NCBI GenBank assembly: GCA_030620655.1
Contig: JAUXEH010000017.1
Coordinates: forward strand, 1-18,031
Origin: Candidatus Aminicenantota bacterium
GTDB lineage: Bacteria > Acidobacteriota > Aminicenantia > Aminicenantales > Aminicenantaceae
Reading direction: 5' to 3'
Length of the DNA: 18,031 bases
Shown here: positions 1-6,382 of the stretch, in pieces
Numbering within the stretch: position 1 is the stretch's first letter
Layout of the letters: the number at the start of each line of letters is the position of its first letter
The notes under the pieces: generated by a model
What the model saw: the letters and a program-made list of their open reading frames with translations, nothing else
The model's database searches: none
What the model was told of the DNA's origin: nothing
Made by a program: the position numbers and the translations under genes

Positions 1-1701
1 CACTTCTTCCACGGATGTAATTCCCGCCTTGATCTTGAGCAGCCCGCTGCGCCGGAGAGACATCATGCCCCTTGCAATGGCGCTCTTTTTGATCTCCCGG
101 GAATGGGCGCGGCTCAGAATCAGGTCCTTAATTTCGTCGGTCACCTCCATGACCTCGAAGAGTGCGGTTCGTCCCTTGTATCCCGTGTTGTGGCACTCAT
201 TGCAGCCAAAGGGCTTGTACACCTTGACCTTCTTCGCCTCCGCCTCGTCGAACCCGATATCCATGAGGGCCTCCGGAGTCAGATTGTGCTCCGTACGGCA
301 GCTCTTACACAGCCTCCGAATCAGGCGCTGGGCCACAATCAGGGCCACGGAGTCGGCCACCAGGAACGGCTCGACGTTCATGTTGACCAGCCGGAGTACG
401 GTGCTGGCGGCATCGTTGGTATGCACCGTCGAGAACACCAGATGGCCGGTCAGGGCGGCCTTGATGGCGATGTCCACGGTCTCGAAGTCACGCATCTCAC
501 CGACCAGCATGATGTCCGGGTCCTGCCGCAGGAAACTACGCAGCGTGGTGGAAAAGCTGAGGCCGATCTCTTCTTTCATGTTGACCTGGTTGATCCCCGG
601 AATATAGAACTCGACAGGGTCTTCGGCGGTCATGATGTTCTTTTCCACATTGTTGAGTGTGGAGATGGCGGAGTAGAGCGTGTTGGTCTTCCCGCTGCCC
701 GTGGGGCCGGTGACCAGGATGATGCCCCAGGGTCTCTTGATGGCTTCCTTGAACACGGCCAAGGCTCCCTTCTCGAATCCCAGCTTGGACAGATCCAGCT
801 TGAGCATCTCCTTGTCCAGGATACGGACAACGATCTTCTCTCCGAAGATGGTGGGTACGCTGGACACACGCATGTCCACCTCTTTTCGCGCCCCGCTCTC
901 CATCTTCACCCGCATCTTGATCCGGCCGTCCTGGGGCAGGCGTTTTTCTGCGATATCCATGTTGGAGAGGATCTTCACGCGCGAGAGGACCGGGTTTCTG
1001 AACTTCATCGCCAGGTTCATCATCTCGTACATGGTGCCGTCCAGCCGATATCTCACACGGAAGGCTTTCTCGTACGGCTCGAAATGGACGTCACTGGCAC
1101 CCTTTTTTATGGAATCGATGAATATCGTGTTGACCAGCGTTATGATCGGGGCTTCTTCCGTGGACTGCACCAGCTCTTCGATGTCATAGTCTTCCTCGTC
1201 CTCTTCGATGACATTGACGCTGATGTCTTCGGCCTGTTCGATCTCGTCGACAATCTGTTTGACGCGCAGCGAATCGGACGTACCGTAGTATTTCTTGATC
1301 GCATTGAATATGCCGGATTCAGACGCAATAACCGGCTGGATGCTCAACCCGGTCCGGAAGCGGATATCCTCGATCACATCCAGGTCGGTGGGATCGACCA
1401 TGGCCAGAGTCAGGAACGACCGGATCCGGTGGATGGGCATGATGAGGTATCTTTGCGCGATCTCGATCGGGATGAGGTTGATGACATCCGGGTAGACCTC
1501 GAACTGATCCAGGTTGATGTAGGGATAGCCAAGTTGGCGGCTCAGGGCCTGAGCCATGTCTTCTTCGGTGATCAGCCCGAGGCTCACGATGGCGGTCCCC
1601 ATGGCCACCTCGTTCTTTTTCTGGTAATCGATGGCAGTCTGGAGCTGCTCGGTATTAAGCAGCTTCTCTCTTAAGAGCAGCTCGCCTAAGTTCGATCCCA
1701 T
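1..1701 (-). CDS. pilB: Type IV pilus assembly ATPase PilB (C-terminus outside window)
   Basis: Cytoplasmic hexameric ATPase of the GspE/PilB family, which powers pilin polymerisation or type II secretion. The reading frame is open from ATG at 1701 to the window edge (567 codons, no stop), so it lacks only its last residues, judging by the family's usual length and the typical TSVEEV tail just before the edge. An N-terminal GspE_N/MshEN-like domain covers about residues 1-150. The Walker A motif GPTGSGKT is at 332-339, a Walker B-like DIMLVGEMRD lies near 393-402, and the family zinc tetracysteine is C465/C468 and C500/C503. The start is supported by AAGGA about 9 bases upstream. GspE cannot be fully excluded, but PilB is the better fit. 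The N-terminal domain could bind c-di-GMP, as in MshE; this is inference only. No other pilus genes are visible. Confidence 0.88.
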   Translation of the reverse strand, partial: MGSNLGELLLREKLLNTEQLQTAIDYQKKNEVAMGTAIVSLGLITEEDMAQALSRQLGYPYINLDQFEVYPDVINLIPIEIAQRYLIMPIHRIRSFLTLAMVDPTDLDVIEDIRFRTGLSIQPVIASESGIFNAIKKYYGTSDSLRVKQIVDEIEQAEDISVNVIEEDEEDYDIEELVQSTEEAPIITLVNTIFIDSIKKGASDVHFEPYEKAFRVRYRLDGTMYEMMNLAMKFRNPVLSRVKILSNMDIAEKRLPQDGRIKMRVKMESGARKEVDMRVSSVPTIFGEKIVVRILDKEMLKLDLSKLGFEKGALAVFKEAIKRPWGIILVTGPTGSGKTNTLYSAISTLNNVEKNIMTAEDPVEFYIPGINQVNMKEEIGLSFSTTLRSFLRQDPDIMLVGEMRDFETVDIAIKAALTGHLVFSTVHTNDAASTVLRLVNMNVEPFLVADSVALIVAQRLIRRLCKSCRTEHNLTPEALMDIGFDEAEAKKVKVYKPFGCNECHNTGYKGRTALFEVMEVTDEIKDLILSRAHSREIKKSAIARGMMSLRRSGLLKIKAGITSVEEV

Positions 1702-2118
1702 GGTAAATTCCTTACTTTTTGCAGCTTGACATTTTTTGTCAACGTTCGTCCGCTACTTCCAGGGACGTTGGCTTCATCCCGATTTTCTCTCGGCGGGACA
1801 GGTTTGTTCTAACATACAGTTTCATTTTTCCCAAAGTGTCCATAATGGTCGCAAAAGCGGGTATTTCCGTCAATCACCACGTGGGAGGATATCCAGGGTG
1901 ATTTTCCTTCTTTTTCCCTCACCTTAAGGGGTGAGAAAAATCGGCGGGGGGTGAGAGCCGCCTTGGCGGCAGGACAGCCCATGTCCGACTCTGGATCACT
2001 CCAATGGTGCATATTCGACACGTATATTGAGTCGGATAGAGGCTAATTATGTGTCAATTTTTGTCAAACCCAGAGGAAACTAACCTGGATAATTCACGAG
2101 TCGAGTAAATTGTCATTG
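1702..2118. other. Intergenic region upstream of pilB, no gene seen
   Basis: No convincing coding sequence in about 417 bases; the short open frames here have no ribosome site or family resemblance. It holds a small dyad TTGACA/TGTCAA at 1726-1742, directly upstream of pilB, which could belong to its promoter or operator. Other hairpins are CTCACC/GGTGAG (1918-1935), GCCGCC/GGCGGC (1957-1970), and a wider pair TCCGACTC (1984-1991) with GAGTCGGA (2029-2036). None is followed by a T-run that would make it a clear terminator. The right boundary is the left end of the insertion sequence. Confidence 0.5.
2102..2118 (+). repeat. 17-bp direct repeat, left flank of the IS element
   Basis: CGAGTAAATTGTCATTG occurs here and again, identically, at 3431-3447 on the far side of the insertion sequence. 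IS110-family recombination does not normally produce a target duplication this long, so the pair is more likely a tandem duplication that existed before insertion; see the comparable 17-bp tandem at 11292-11325. Confidence 0.85.
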
Positions 2119-2122
2119 ATTA

Positions 2123-2136
2123 TATGAAAGCGCTGC
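2123..2136 (+). repeat. IS left subterminal inverted repeat
   Basis: TATGAAAGCGCTGC is the exact reverse complement of 3413-3426. The match breaks on the next base at both sides, so the repeat is 14 bp. Its position 4 bases in from the proposed left end is typical of IS1111-group elements. Confidence 0.9.
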
Positions 2137-2147
2137 AGCACCAACCT

Positions 2148-2156
2148 TGTTACAAT
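2148..2156 (+). promoter_or_regulatory. Candidate extended -10 promoter of the transposase
   Basis: TGT-TACAAT reads as an extended -10 element (TGn followed by a one-mismatch TATAAT), about 38 bases before the transposase ATG. No good -35 hexamer lies at the right distance, which extended -10 promoters tolerate. In the excised circle the right end's TTGACT (3404-3409) would come closer, but the spacing to any -10 across the junction is not ideal. Confidence 0.35.
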
Positions 2157-2194
2157 GGTAGTGATGTAAAAACCAAATAAGGAGGTACTGCAGC

Positions 2195-3280
2195 ATGAGG
2201 TACTATGGATGTGACGCGCATAAGCGGTATTCGGTGTTTTCGTCCATGGACGAGCAGGGTCATTTTGGATCCACCGTACGTATCGAAAACAGTCGATACC
2301 AGTTTAGCCGATTTTTGGGAGGTTTGCCAGAGGGTTCTCCGATCGCGATTGAGAGCGTTGGCAACTGGTACTGGATGATCGATGAGATTGAGAAGGCGGG
2401 TCATGTGCCGCTGCTTGTCCATGCCCGGAAGGCGAAGCTGATGATGGGCCAGATCAACAAGACGGACAAGCTGGACTCTAGAGGTCTGGCGCTCTTGATG
2501 CGCAACGGGACGCTGCCGTCGGTGTGGATCCCTCCGGGTGAGCTTCGCGACCTGAGAGAGCTGCCACGGACCCGGATGGCGCAGGTGCGGGTGCGGACCA
2601 TGCTCAAGAACCGCATCCATGCCGGCTTGGCCAAGTATGCGATCGAGATCCGGGAGGTCAGCGACATTTTTGGATTAAGCGGCCGGCAGATCCTGCAAAA
2701 GCGGCTGGTTGAGCTTCCTCCCCAGACCCGTCGGTCGGTGGAGGTGCAGCTGAGGATGCTGGATCAGGTGGCGGAGCATATCCGGGAGAGCGAAGATCAG
2801 ATCAAGGTGATCATCGATCAGACGCCTGAGATGAAACGGTTGATGAGCATGCCGGGAGTGGGCAAGATCCTCTCGATTGTGATAGCACTTGAGATCGGAG
2901 ACGTGAGTCGATTCCCAAGCGCGCAGCATCTGGCCAGTTATGCCGGGACCGTTCCCAGGATAAAATCCAGCGGAGGCCGGAGCGTATACGGAAAGGTCCG
3001 CTCCGATGTCAACCGATACCTGAAGTGGGCGCTGGTGGAGGCCGCCAACGTGGTGGTGTTGAACCAAAACCGATGGTCTGATCGGCATGTGGCCCGGCTC
3101 TATGGGCGTATCAGGCATCGCAAGGGGCATGCCAAGGCGGTCGTTGCCGTGGCCCGCCACCTGGCAGAGGCCGCCTATTGGATGCTTACAAGGGAGGAAG
3201 CTTATAAGGAACCGAAACAAGATTCGTCAACCCGGAAGGAAGCGCGAGTCTCGCATGAGGAGAAAAAACTCGTTCATTGA
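2195..3280 (+). CDS. IS110/IS1111-family DEDD transposase (recombinase)
   Basis: 361-aa RNA-guided DNA recombinase of the IS110 family. The N-terminal RuvC-like DEDD domain shows the acidic set D7 (YYGCDAHK), E53 (AIESVG), D91 and D94 (KTDKLDSRG). A central helical segment follows at about 125-210. The C-terminal Transposase_20 domain carries MPGVGKILS near 219-227 and HLASYAGTVPRIKSSGG near 245-261, where the catalytic serine of the family would be S258 or S259. The start is secured by AAGGAGGT at 2179-2186, 8 bases before the ATG. The charged tail after about residue 335 is lysine- and glutamate-rich. No frameshift or stop is visible, so the enzyme is probably functional. Confidence 0.95.
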   Translation: MRYYGCDAHKRYSVFSSMDEQGHFGSTVRIENSRYQFSRFLGGLPEGSPIAIESVGNWYWMIDEIEKAGHVPLLVHARKAKLMMGQINKTDKLDSRGLALLMRNGTLPSVWIPPGELRDLRELPRTRMAQVRVRTMLKNRIHAGLAKYAIEIREVSDIFGLSGRQILQKRLVELPPQTRRSVEVQLRMLDQVAEHIRESEDQIKVIIDQTPEMKRLMSMPGVGKILSIVIALEIGDVSRFPSAQHLASYAGTVPRIKSSGGRSVYGKVRSDVNRYLKWALVEAANVVVLNQNRWSDRHVARLYGRIRHRKGHAKAVVAVARHLAEAAYWMLTREEAYKEPKQDSSTRKEARVSHEEKKLVH

Positions 3281-3430
3281 TTGCGAACCTTTTGGGGAAG
3301 ATGCTCATGCCGCATAAGACGGCGAATACATGCATCCGACGAATCGGAATTGGAGCCTAATTATAGAAAGACGAAAAGATAAAACAAAGGAGGTGCCTCA
3401 CACTTGACTTAGGCAGCGCTTTCATACATG
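3274..3430 (+). ncRNA. Candidate IS guide RNA region (seekRNA/bridge RNA), right end
   Basis: In IS1111-group elements the guide RNA is encoded downstream of the transposase gene, and this is the longer non-coding end. Two small hairpins are visible: GCCG/CGGC at 3309-3323 (7-base loop) and TCCGA-CGAA-TCGGA at 3335-3348. Short stretches copy the element's junctions. TCATTGATT (3274-3282) equals the left junction 2113-2121; ATACATGC (3326-3333) equals the right junction 3424-3431; ATTATAGAAAG (3360-3370) equals the left end 2119-2130 less one T. Transcript ends are unknown and matches this short can occur by chance. The region also includes TTGACT (3404-3409), a possible outward -35. Confidence 0.45.
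3413..3426 (+). repeat. IS right subterminal inverted repeat
   Basis: GCAGCGCTTTCATA is the exact reverse complement of 2123-2136 and lies 4 bases inside the proposed right end of the element. Confidence 0.9.
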
Positions 3431-3447
3431 CGAGTAAATTGTCATTG
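3431..3447 (+). repeat. 17-bp direct repeat, right flank of the IS element
   Basis: Identical to 2102-2118. It runs straight into the palindromic interspersed repeat; its last bases, GTCATTG, are the start of that repeat's conserved edge motif. Confidence 0.85.
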
Positions 3448-3515
3448 CGGGCGATCGCGAAGCAATCTCTTTTTAAGAAAAGATTGCCACGTCGTTTCGC
3501 TCCTCGCAATTACAA
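3441..3515. repeat. Palindromic interspersed (REP/MITE-like) repeat, copy 1
   Basis: Two imperfectly complementary arms, about 3444-3468 (ATTGCG...GCAATCT) and 3481-3510 (AGATTGCC...CGCAAT), enclose an AT-rich centre with a further CAATCT/AGATTG pairing. The edge motif GTCATTGCGRGCGA and the inner GCGAAGCAATCTC recur at 11263-11298 on the opposite strand, so this is a dispersed family and not a one-off hairpin. It encodes nothing. Up to the gene at 3588 only plain AT-rich sequence follows. Confidence 0.75.
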
Positions 3516-3587
3516 TTAAATGGTTTCGCCTATCTCATTATGTAATAGTATTTATGAAACAGTGCACTAAGCGATCAGACACACGGA

Positions 3588-4661
3588 TCAATCCGATCCG
3601 GGCGACGATCTGGCCACACGGAGGTAGGCCATCTCCAGGACATCGAGTACCAGCTGGTCATAGGTGGGGGCGAACTTGCGGACCCGCTCGCGCGTAACGA
3701 CTTGACCCAGAAACCGCTTCTCGATCTCCATCGTGTAGATGTAATTGATGATGGCACGGGCGTAGATCTCCTCCAGCGGATTGAGGGCGGAATAAAGGAC
3801 CTCGGCCTCCTGCTTGAGTTCGTCTATATCCAGGGCACTTAAATCCACCCATTTCTTGATCTCCAGGGAGGGGTAGATCAGGTTGCGGGCGATGACGGCC
3901 TGGCGCAGGGTCTCTTTGGTTTCATCGATCTCCCTCTCCGAGTAGAGCATGGTGGGCTGTGTGGGGATGGGCAGGTAGCGGGAGATCTCATCGAAGACTT
4001 CATGCTTCCGCTCTCTCCCGTACACCCAGCCCACGTAGGGAATCAGGATCCCGCTCTTGAGGAACTGCGTCTTCTTCTCGGTCAGGGTGGAGCCGAAAAA
4101 GGCATCCTGATAGGTATCCCGTGACCGCTCCCGGTTACGGCTCAGGAACTGCCCCAGCCCGTACATGTAGGTGTTCATGATGGTCCGTACGCGGGCGAGA
4201 TCGAGATGGATGATGGGGCTGACATGCATCCCTAGCTCCACCTTTCCCTCGCACATCCGGAAAAGCGGGTTCGCGGCCAGGAGTTCTTGCTGGGCAAAAT
4301 CCCGCATGGACACGACCTCATCCTCCGGGAGCGAGTCCACGAGGAACAGGACATCCACGTCATCGCCCTGGGTGGGGATACCCCTCAGCCAGCTGCCGCG
4401 GAGGTTGAGGGAGATGAAGTTTCTCCCGTACCGGCGGCTCAGCTCATCTCCCACGCGCTGCAGGCACTCTTCCAGCTGGCCGAACAGCCCGTCCCGACGG
4501 TAGCAGTTGGTGGGATCGAAAAACGGGAACCTGAAGTACTTGCAGGACTTCAGATAGAAGGTGATCTGCTCCCTGTTTATGTTCTTTTTGAGCCGCACCC
4601 GACCTTTTGCAGGTACGGCACAGTCCTCTTCGTGGCTTTCGGTCTTTTTGTCTTGCGTCAT
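3588..4661 (-). CDS. Nucleotidyltransferase-fold protein of unknown function
   Basis: 357-aa soluble protein with a DNA polymerase beta-type nucleotidyltransferase signature: LRGSWLRGIPTQGDDVDVLFLV, broken here as LRGSWLRG (about residues 86-93) plus DDVDVL (100-105), where D101 and D103 would bind metal. A third acidic residue may be D154 in IIHLDLAR. Such folds include CCA-adding enzymes, poly(A) polymerases, OAS-like synthetases and toxin-type nucleotidyltransferases, and the sequence does not decide among them. A helical region follows to the C-terminus. ATG at 4661 is preferred because AAAGGA precedes it; an upstream in-frame GTG at 4700 lacks a ribosome site. It stands alone, divergent from the GMC gene, and its stop is 140 bases from the IS element. 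Confidence 0.7.
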   Translation of the reverse strand: MTQDKKTESHEEDCAVPAKGRVRLKKNINREQITFYLKSCKYFRFPFFDPTNCYRRDGLFGQLEECLQRVGDELSRRYGRNFISLNLRGSWLRGIPTQGDDVDVLFLVDSLPEDEVVSMRDFAQQELLAANPLFRMCEGKVELGMHVSPIIHLDLARVRTIMNTYMYGLGQFLSRNRERSRDTYQDAFFGSTLTEKKTQFLKSGILIPYVGWVYGRERKHEVFDEISRYLPIPTQPTMLYSEREIDETKETLRQAVIARNLIYPSLEIKKWVDLSALDIDELKQEAEVLYSALNPLEEIYARAIINYIYTMEIEKRFLGQVVTRERVRKFAPTYDQLVLDVLEMAYLRVARSSPGSD

Positions 4662-4746
4662 TCGTCCTTTCCGTTCAACAACCCTATGTTTTAGCAACAC
4701 TGGGCCATTTATTCAACCCTCCAGGGAGATGTCCCCAAGGAGATGA

Positions 4747-4775
4747 TTGCACATCCTCCACGCTTGTGGTATTCA
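4747..4775 (+). promoter_or_regulatory. Possible promoter of the GMC oxidoreductase gene
   Basis: TTGCAC (4747-4752) and TATTCA (4770-4775) are spaced by 17 bases in the divergent gap between the nucleotidyltransferase and GMC genes. The leader to the ATG at 4793 would be very short, and no clear Shine-Dalgarno sequence is present there, so the call is weak. Confidence 0.25.
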
Positions 4776-4792
4776 CTATAGGCAACACCTCA

Positions 4793-6373
4793 ATGGACAC
4801 GTTCGATTACATCATAGTGGGCTCAGGCTTCGGCGGCAGTGTCTCCGCCCTGCGTCTGGCCGAAAAGGGCTACTCCGTTTGTGTCATCGAAAGCGGCAAG
4901 CGCTGGCGGCCTCAGGATTTCCCCCGTACTAACTGGGCCTTCTGGAAATTCCTGTGGTTCCCGGCCCTCTCCTGCTACGGCATCCAGCGCCTGCAGTTCC
5001 TGAGCGACGTGTTGATCGTAGCAGGGAGCGGAGTGGGAGGGGGAAGCCTGATCTATGCCAACACCCTGCTCGAACCTCCGGATGCTTTCTTCGACGACCC
5101 GCAGTGGAAAAACCTGGAGACGGATTGGAAGGCGGACCTCGCGCCCCACTACGCCACGGCCAAACGCATGCTCGGAGCGGTTACCAATCCCCGGTTCTGG
5201 CCCACGGATCACATGCTCAAGGACTATGCCCGGGAGATCGGCCGGGAAGAGCATTTCAAGCCCTCGGAAGTGGGTGTGTTCTTCGGGAAATCCGGCGTGA
5301 CCGTCCCCGATCCCTACTTCGATGGGAAAGGCCCCCCCCGCACCGGATGCGCCCACACAGGGCACTGCATGGTGGGATGCCGCGATGGCGGCAAGAACTC
5401 GCTGGACAGGAACTATCTCTATCTGGCTGAGGGCCTCGGTGTCCGGATCATACCCGAACACAAGGTGATCGACATCCAGCCTTCGGGAGATGGAGGTTAC
5501 CGTGTCACCTTTAAAAAAGTGACCGGCGTCGGGCCCAGGGCGAAACAGAACTTCCAAACCAAGGGTGTGATCCTGGCCGCGGGCGTCCTGGGCACACTCG
5601 AGCTCCTGCTGCGCTGCAGGGAGAGGGGCTCCCTGGACCGGCTCTCTCCCATACTGGGGGAAATCGCCCGGACCAACAGCGAGGTCCTGGCCGGCGTCAC
5701 CGCCAAGAAGAACACGGACACCCATTCCTATGGCGTCTCCATCACCTCCAGCCTGTTCGTCAATGACAGGACGCATGTGCAGCTGGTGCGCTACCCAGCC
5801 GGCTCAGACCTTATGGGGCTCTTCGGGGGCGTCATCACAGACGGCGGCGGCAGGATACCGCGGCCGCTCAAACACATCGGCATGTGCCTTCGCCATCCCC
5901 TCTGGTTCTTACGCACCCTCTCGCTTTTCGGTTGGGGACGCAAGACCATTGTCCTGCTGGTGATGCAGACCCTGGACAACCATATAACGATCCGTTTGAG
6001 GCGCTGCTGGTGGGCCCTGTTTCGAAAAGTTCTTGCCTCGAGCACCGACGGGGACGCGATCCCCACCTACATACCGGAGGCCAACGCGGCGGTCAGAGGC
6101 ATGGCCAAACGCATGAACGGCATCCCCCAGAACGCTATCACCGAATCCCTCTTCAACATCCCCATGAGCGCCCACATCCTGGGCGGGTGCGTCATGGGCC
6201 AGGATGCCGGATCCGGCGTCATCGATAAATACCACCAGGTATTCGGCTACGATAATATGTACGTGGTGGACGCTTCGGCCATCCCCGCCAACCTGGGTGT
6301 GAACCCCTCACTCACGATCACCGCCATGGCCGAGCGTGCCATGTCCCAGATACCTCCGAAAAGAGCCGGGTGA
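4793..6373 (+). CDS. GMC-family FAD-dependent oxidoreductase, cholesterol-oxidase-like
   Basis: 526-aa flavoprotein. The ADP-binding Rossmann motif is at the very N-terminus (YIIVGSGFGGSVSA, residues 6-19), followed by the second FAD signature VAGSGVGGGSLIYAN (76-90). A cysteine cluster C186/C192/C196 in GCAHTGHCMVGC is followed by KNSLDRNYL, the pattern of cholesterol-oxidase-like GMC proteins. The C-terminal GMC_oxred_C part has HILGGCVMG and VDASAIPANLGVNPS, with the His and Asn expected in the active site. ATG 4793 is chosen because the FAD motif follows within a few residues; its ribosome site is poor. No signal peptide. It may oxidise a sterol, hopanoid or other alcohol; the substrate is unknown. 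The gene converges on the 24-heme cytochrome gene, with 9 bases between their stops. Confidence 0.85.
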   Translation: MDTFDYIIVGSGFGGSVSALRLAEKGYSVCVIESGKRWRPQDFPRTNWAFWKFLWFPALSCYGIQRLQFLSDVLIVAGSGVGGGSLIYANTLLEPPDAFFDDPQWKNLETDWKADLAPHYATAKRMLGAVTNPRFWPTDHMLKDYAREIGREEHFKPSEVGVFFGKSGVTVPDPYFDGKGPPRTGCAHTGHCMVGCRDGGKNSLDRNYLYLAEGLGVRIIPEHKVIDIQPSGDGGYRVTFKKVTGVGPRAKQNFQTKGVILAAGVLGTLELLLRCRERGSLDRLSPILGEIARTNSEVLAGVTAKKNTDTHSYGVSITSSLFVNDRTHVQLVRYPAGSDLMGLFGGVITDGGGRIPRPLKHIGMCLRHPLWFLRTLSLFGWGRKTIVLLVMQTLDNHITIRLRRCWWALFRKVLASSTDGDAIPTYIPEANAAVRGMAKRMNGIPQNAITESLFNIPMSAHILGGCVMGQDAGSGVIDKYHQVFGYDNMYVVDASAIPANLGVNPSLTITAMAERAMSQIPPKRAG

Positions 6374-6382
6374 TCCGCCTCT

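Larger units (their letters stand above)
2119..3430 (+). mobile_element. IS110-family (IS1111-group) insertion sequence
   Basis: A complete-looking element of about 1.3 kb with one DEDD transposase gene. It has perfect 14-bp subterminal inverted repeats, TATGAAAGCGCTGC at 2123-2136 and its complement at 3413-3426, each 4 bases inside the proposed ends. Subterminal inverted repeats and a longer 3' than 5' non-coding end (about 150 versus 76 bases) are the known traits of the IS1111 group, as opposed to the IS110 group proper. The ends are placed where the identical 17-bp flanking repeats stop; they are inferred and could be off by a few bases. The element lies in intergenic repeat DNA and disrupts no recognisable gene. 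Confidence 0.85.

Noticed and set aside
103..1674. Long plus-strand open frame of 523 codons opposite pilB
   Set aside because: His/Asp/Gly-rich mirror of the pilB frame with no domain; the minus strand carries all the PilB motifs.
1918..1935. Rho-independent terminator at the CTCACC/GGTGAG hairpin
   Set aside because: The T-tract precedes and does not follow the stem on either strand in the needed orientation.
1719..2021. Short open frames in the pilB-IS gap on both strands
   Set aside because: No ribosome site, no recognisable family, and they run through hairpin sequences.
4607..4792. 62-residue N-terminal extension of the GMC protein
   Set aside because: It lies in the divergent intergenic gap; the FAD-binding motif begins right after ATG 4793, as usual for the family.
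4823..5776. Minus-strand 317-codon frame inside the GMC gene
   Set aside because: Shadow frame without motifs; the plus strand is clearly coding.
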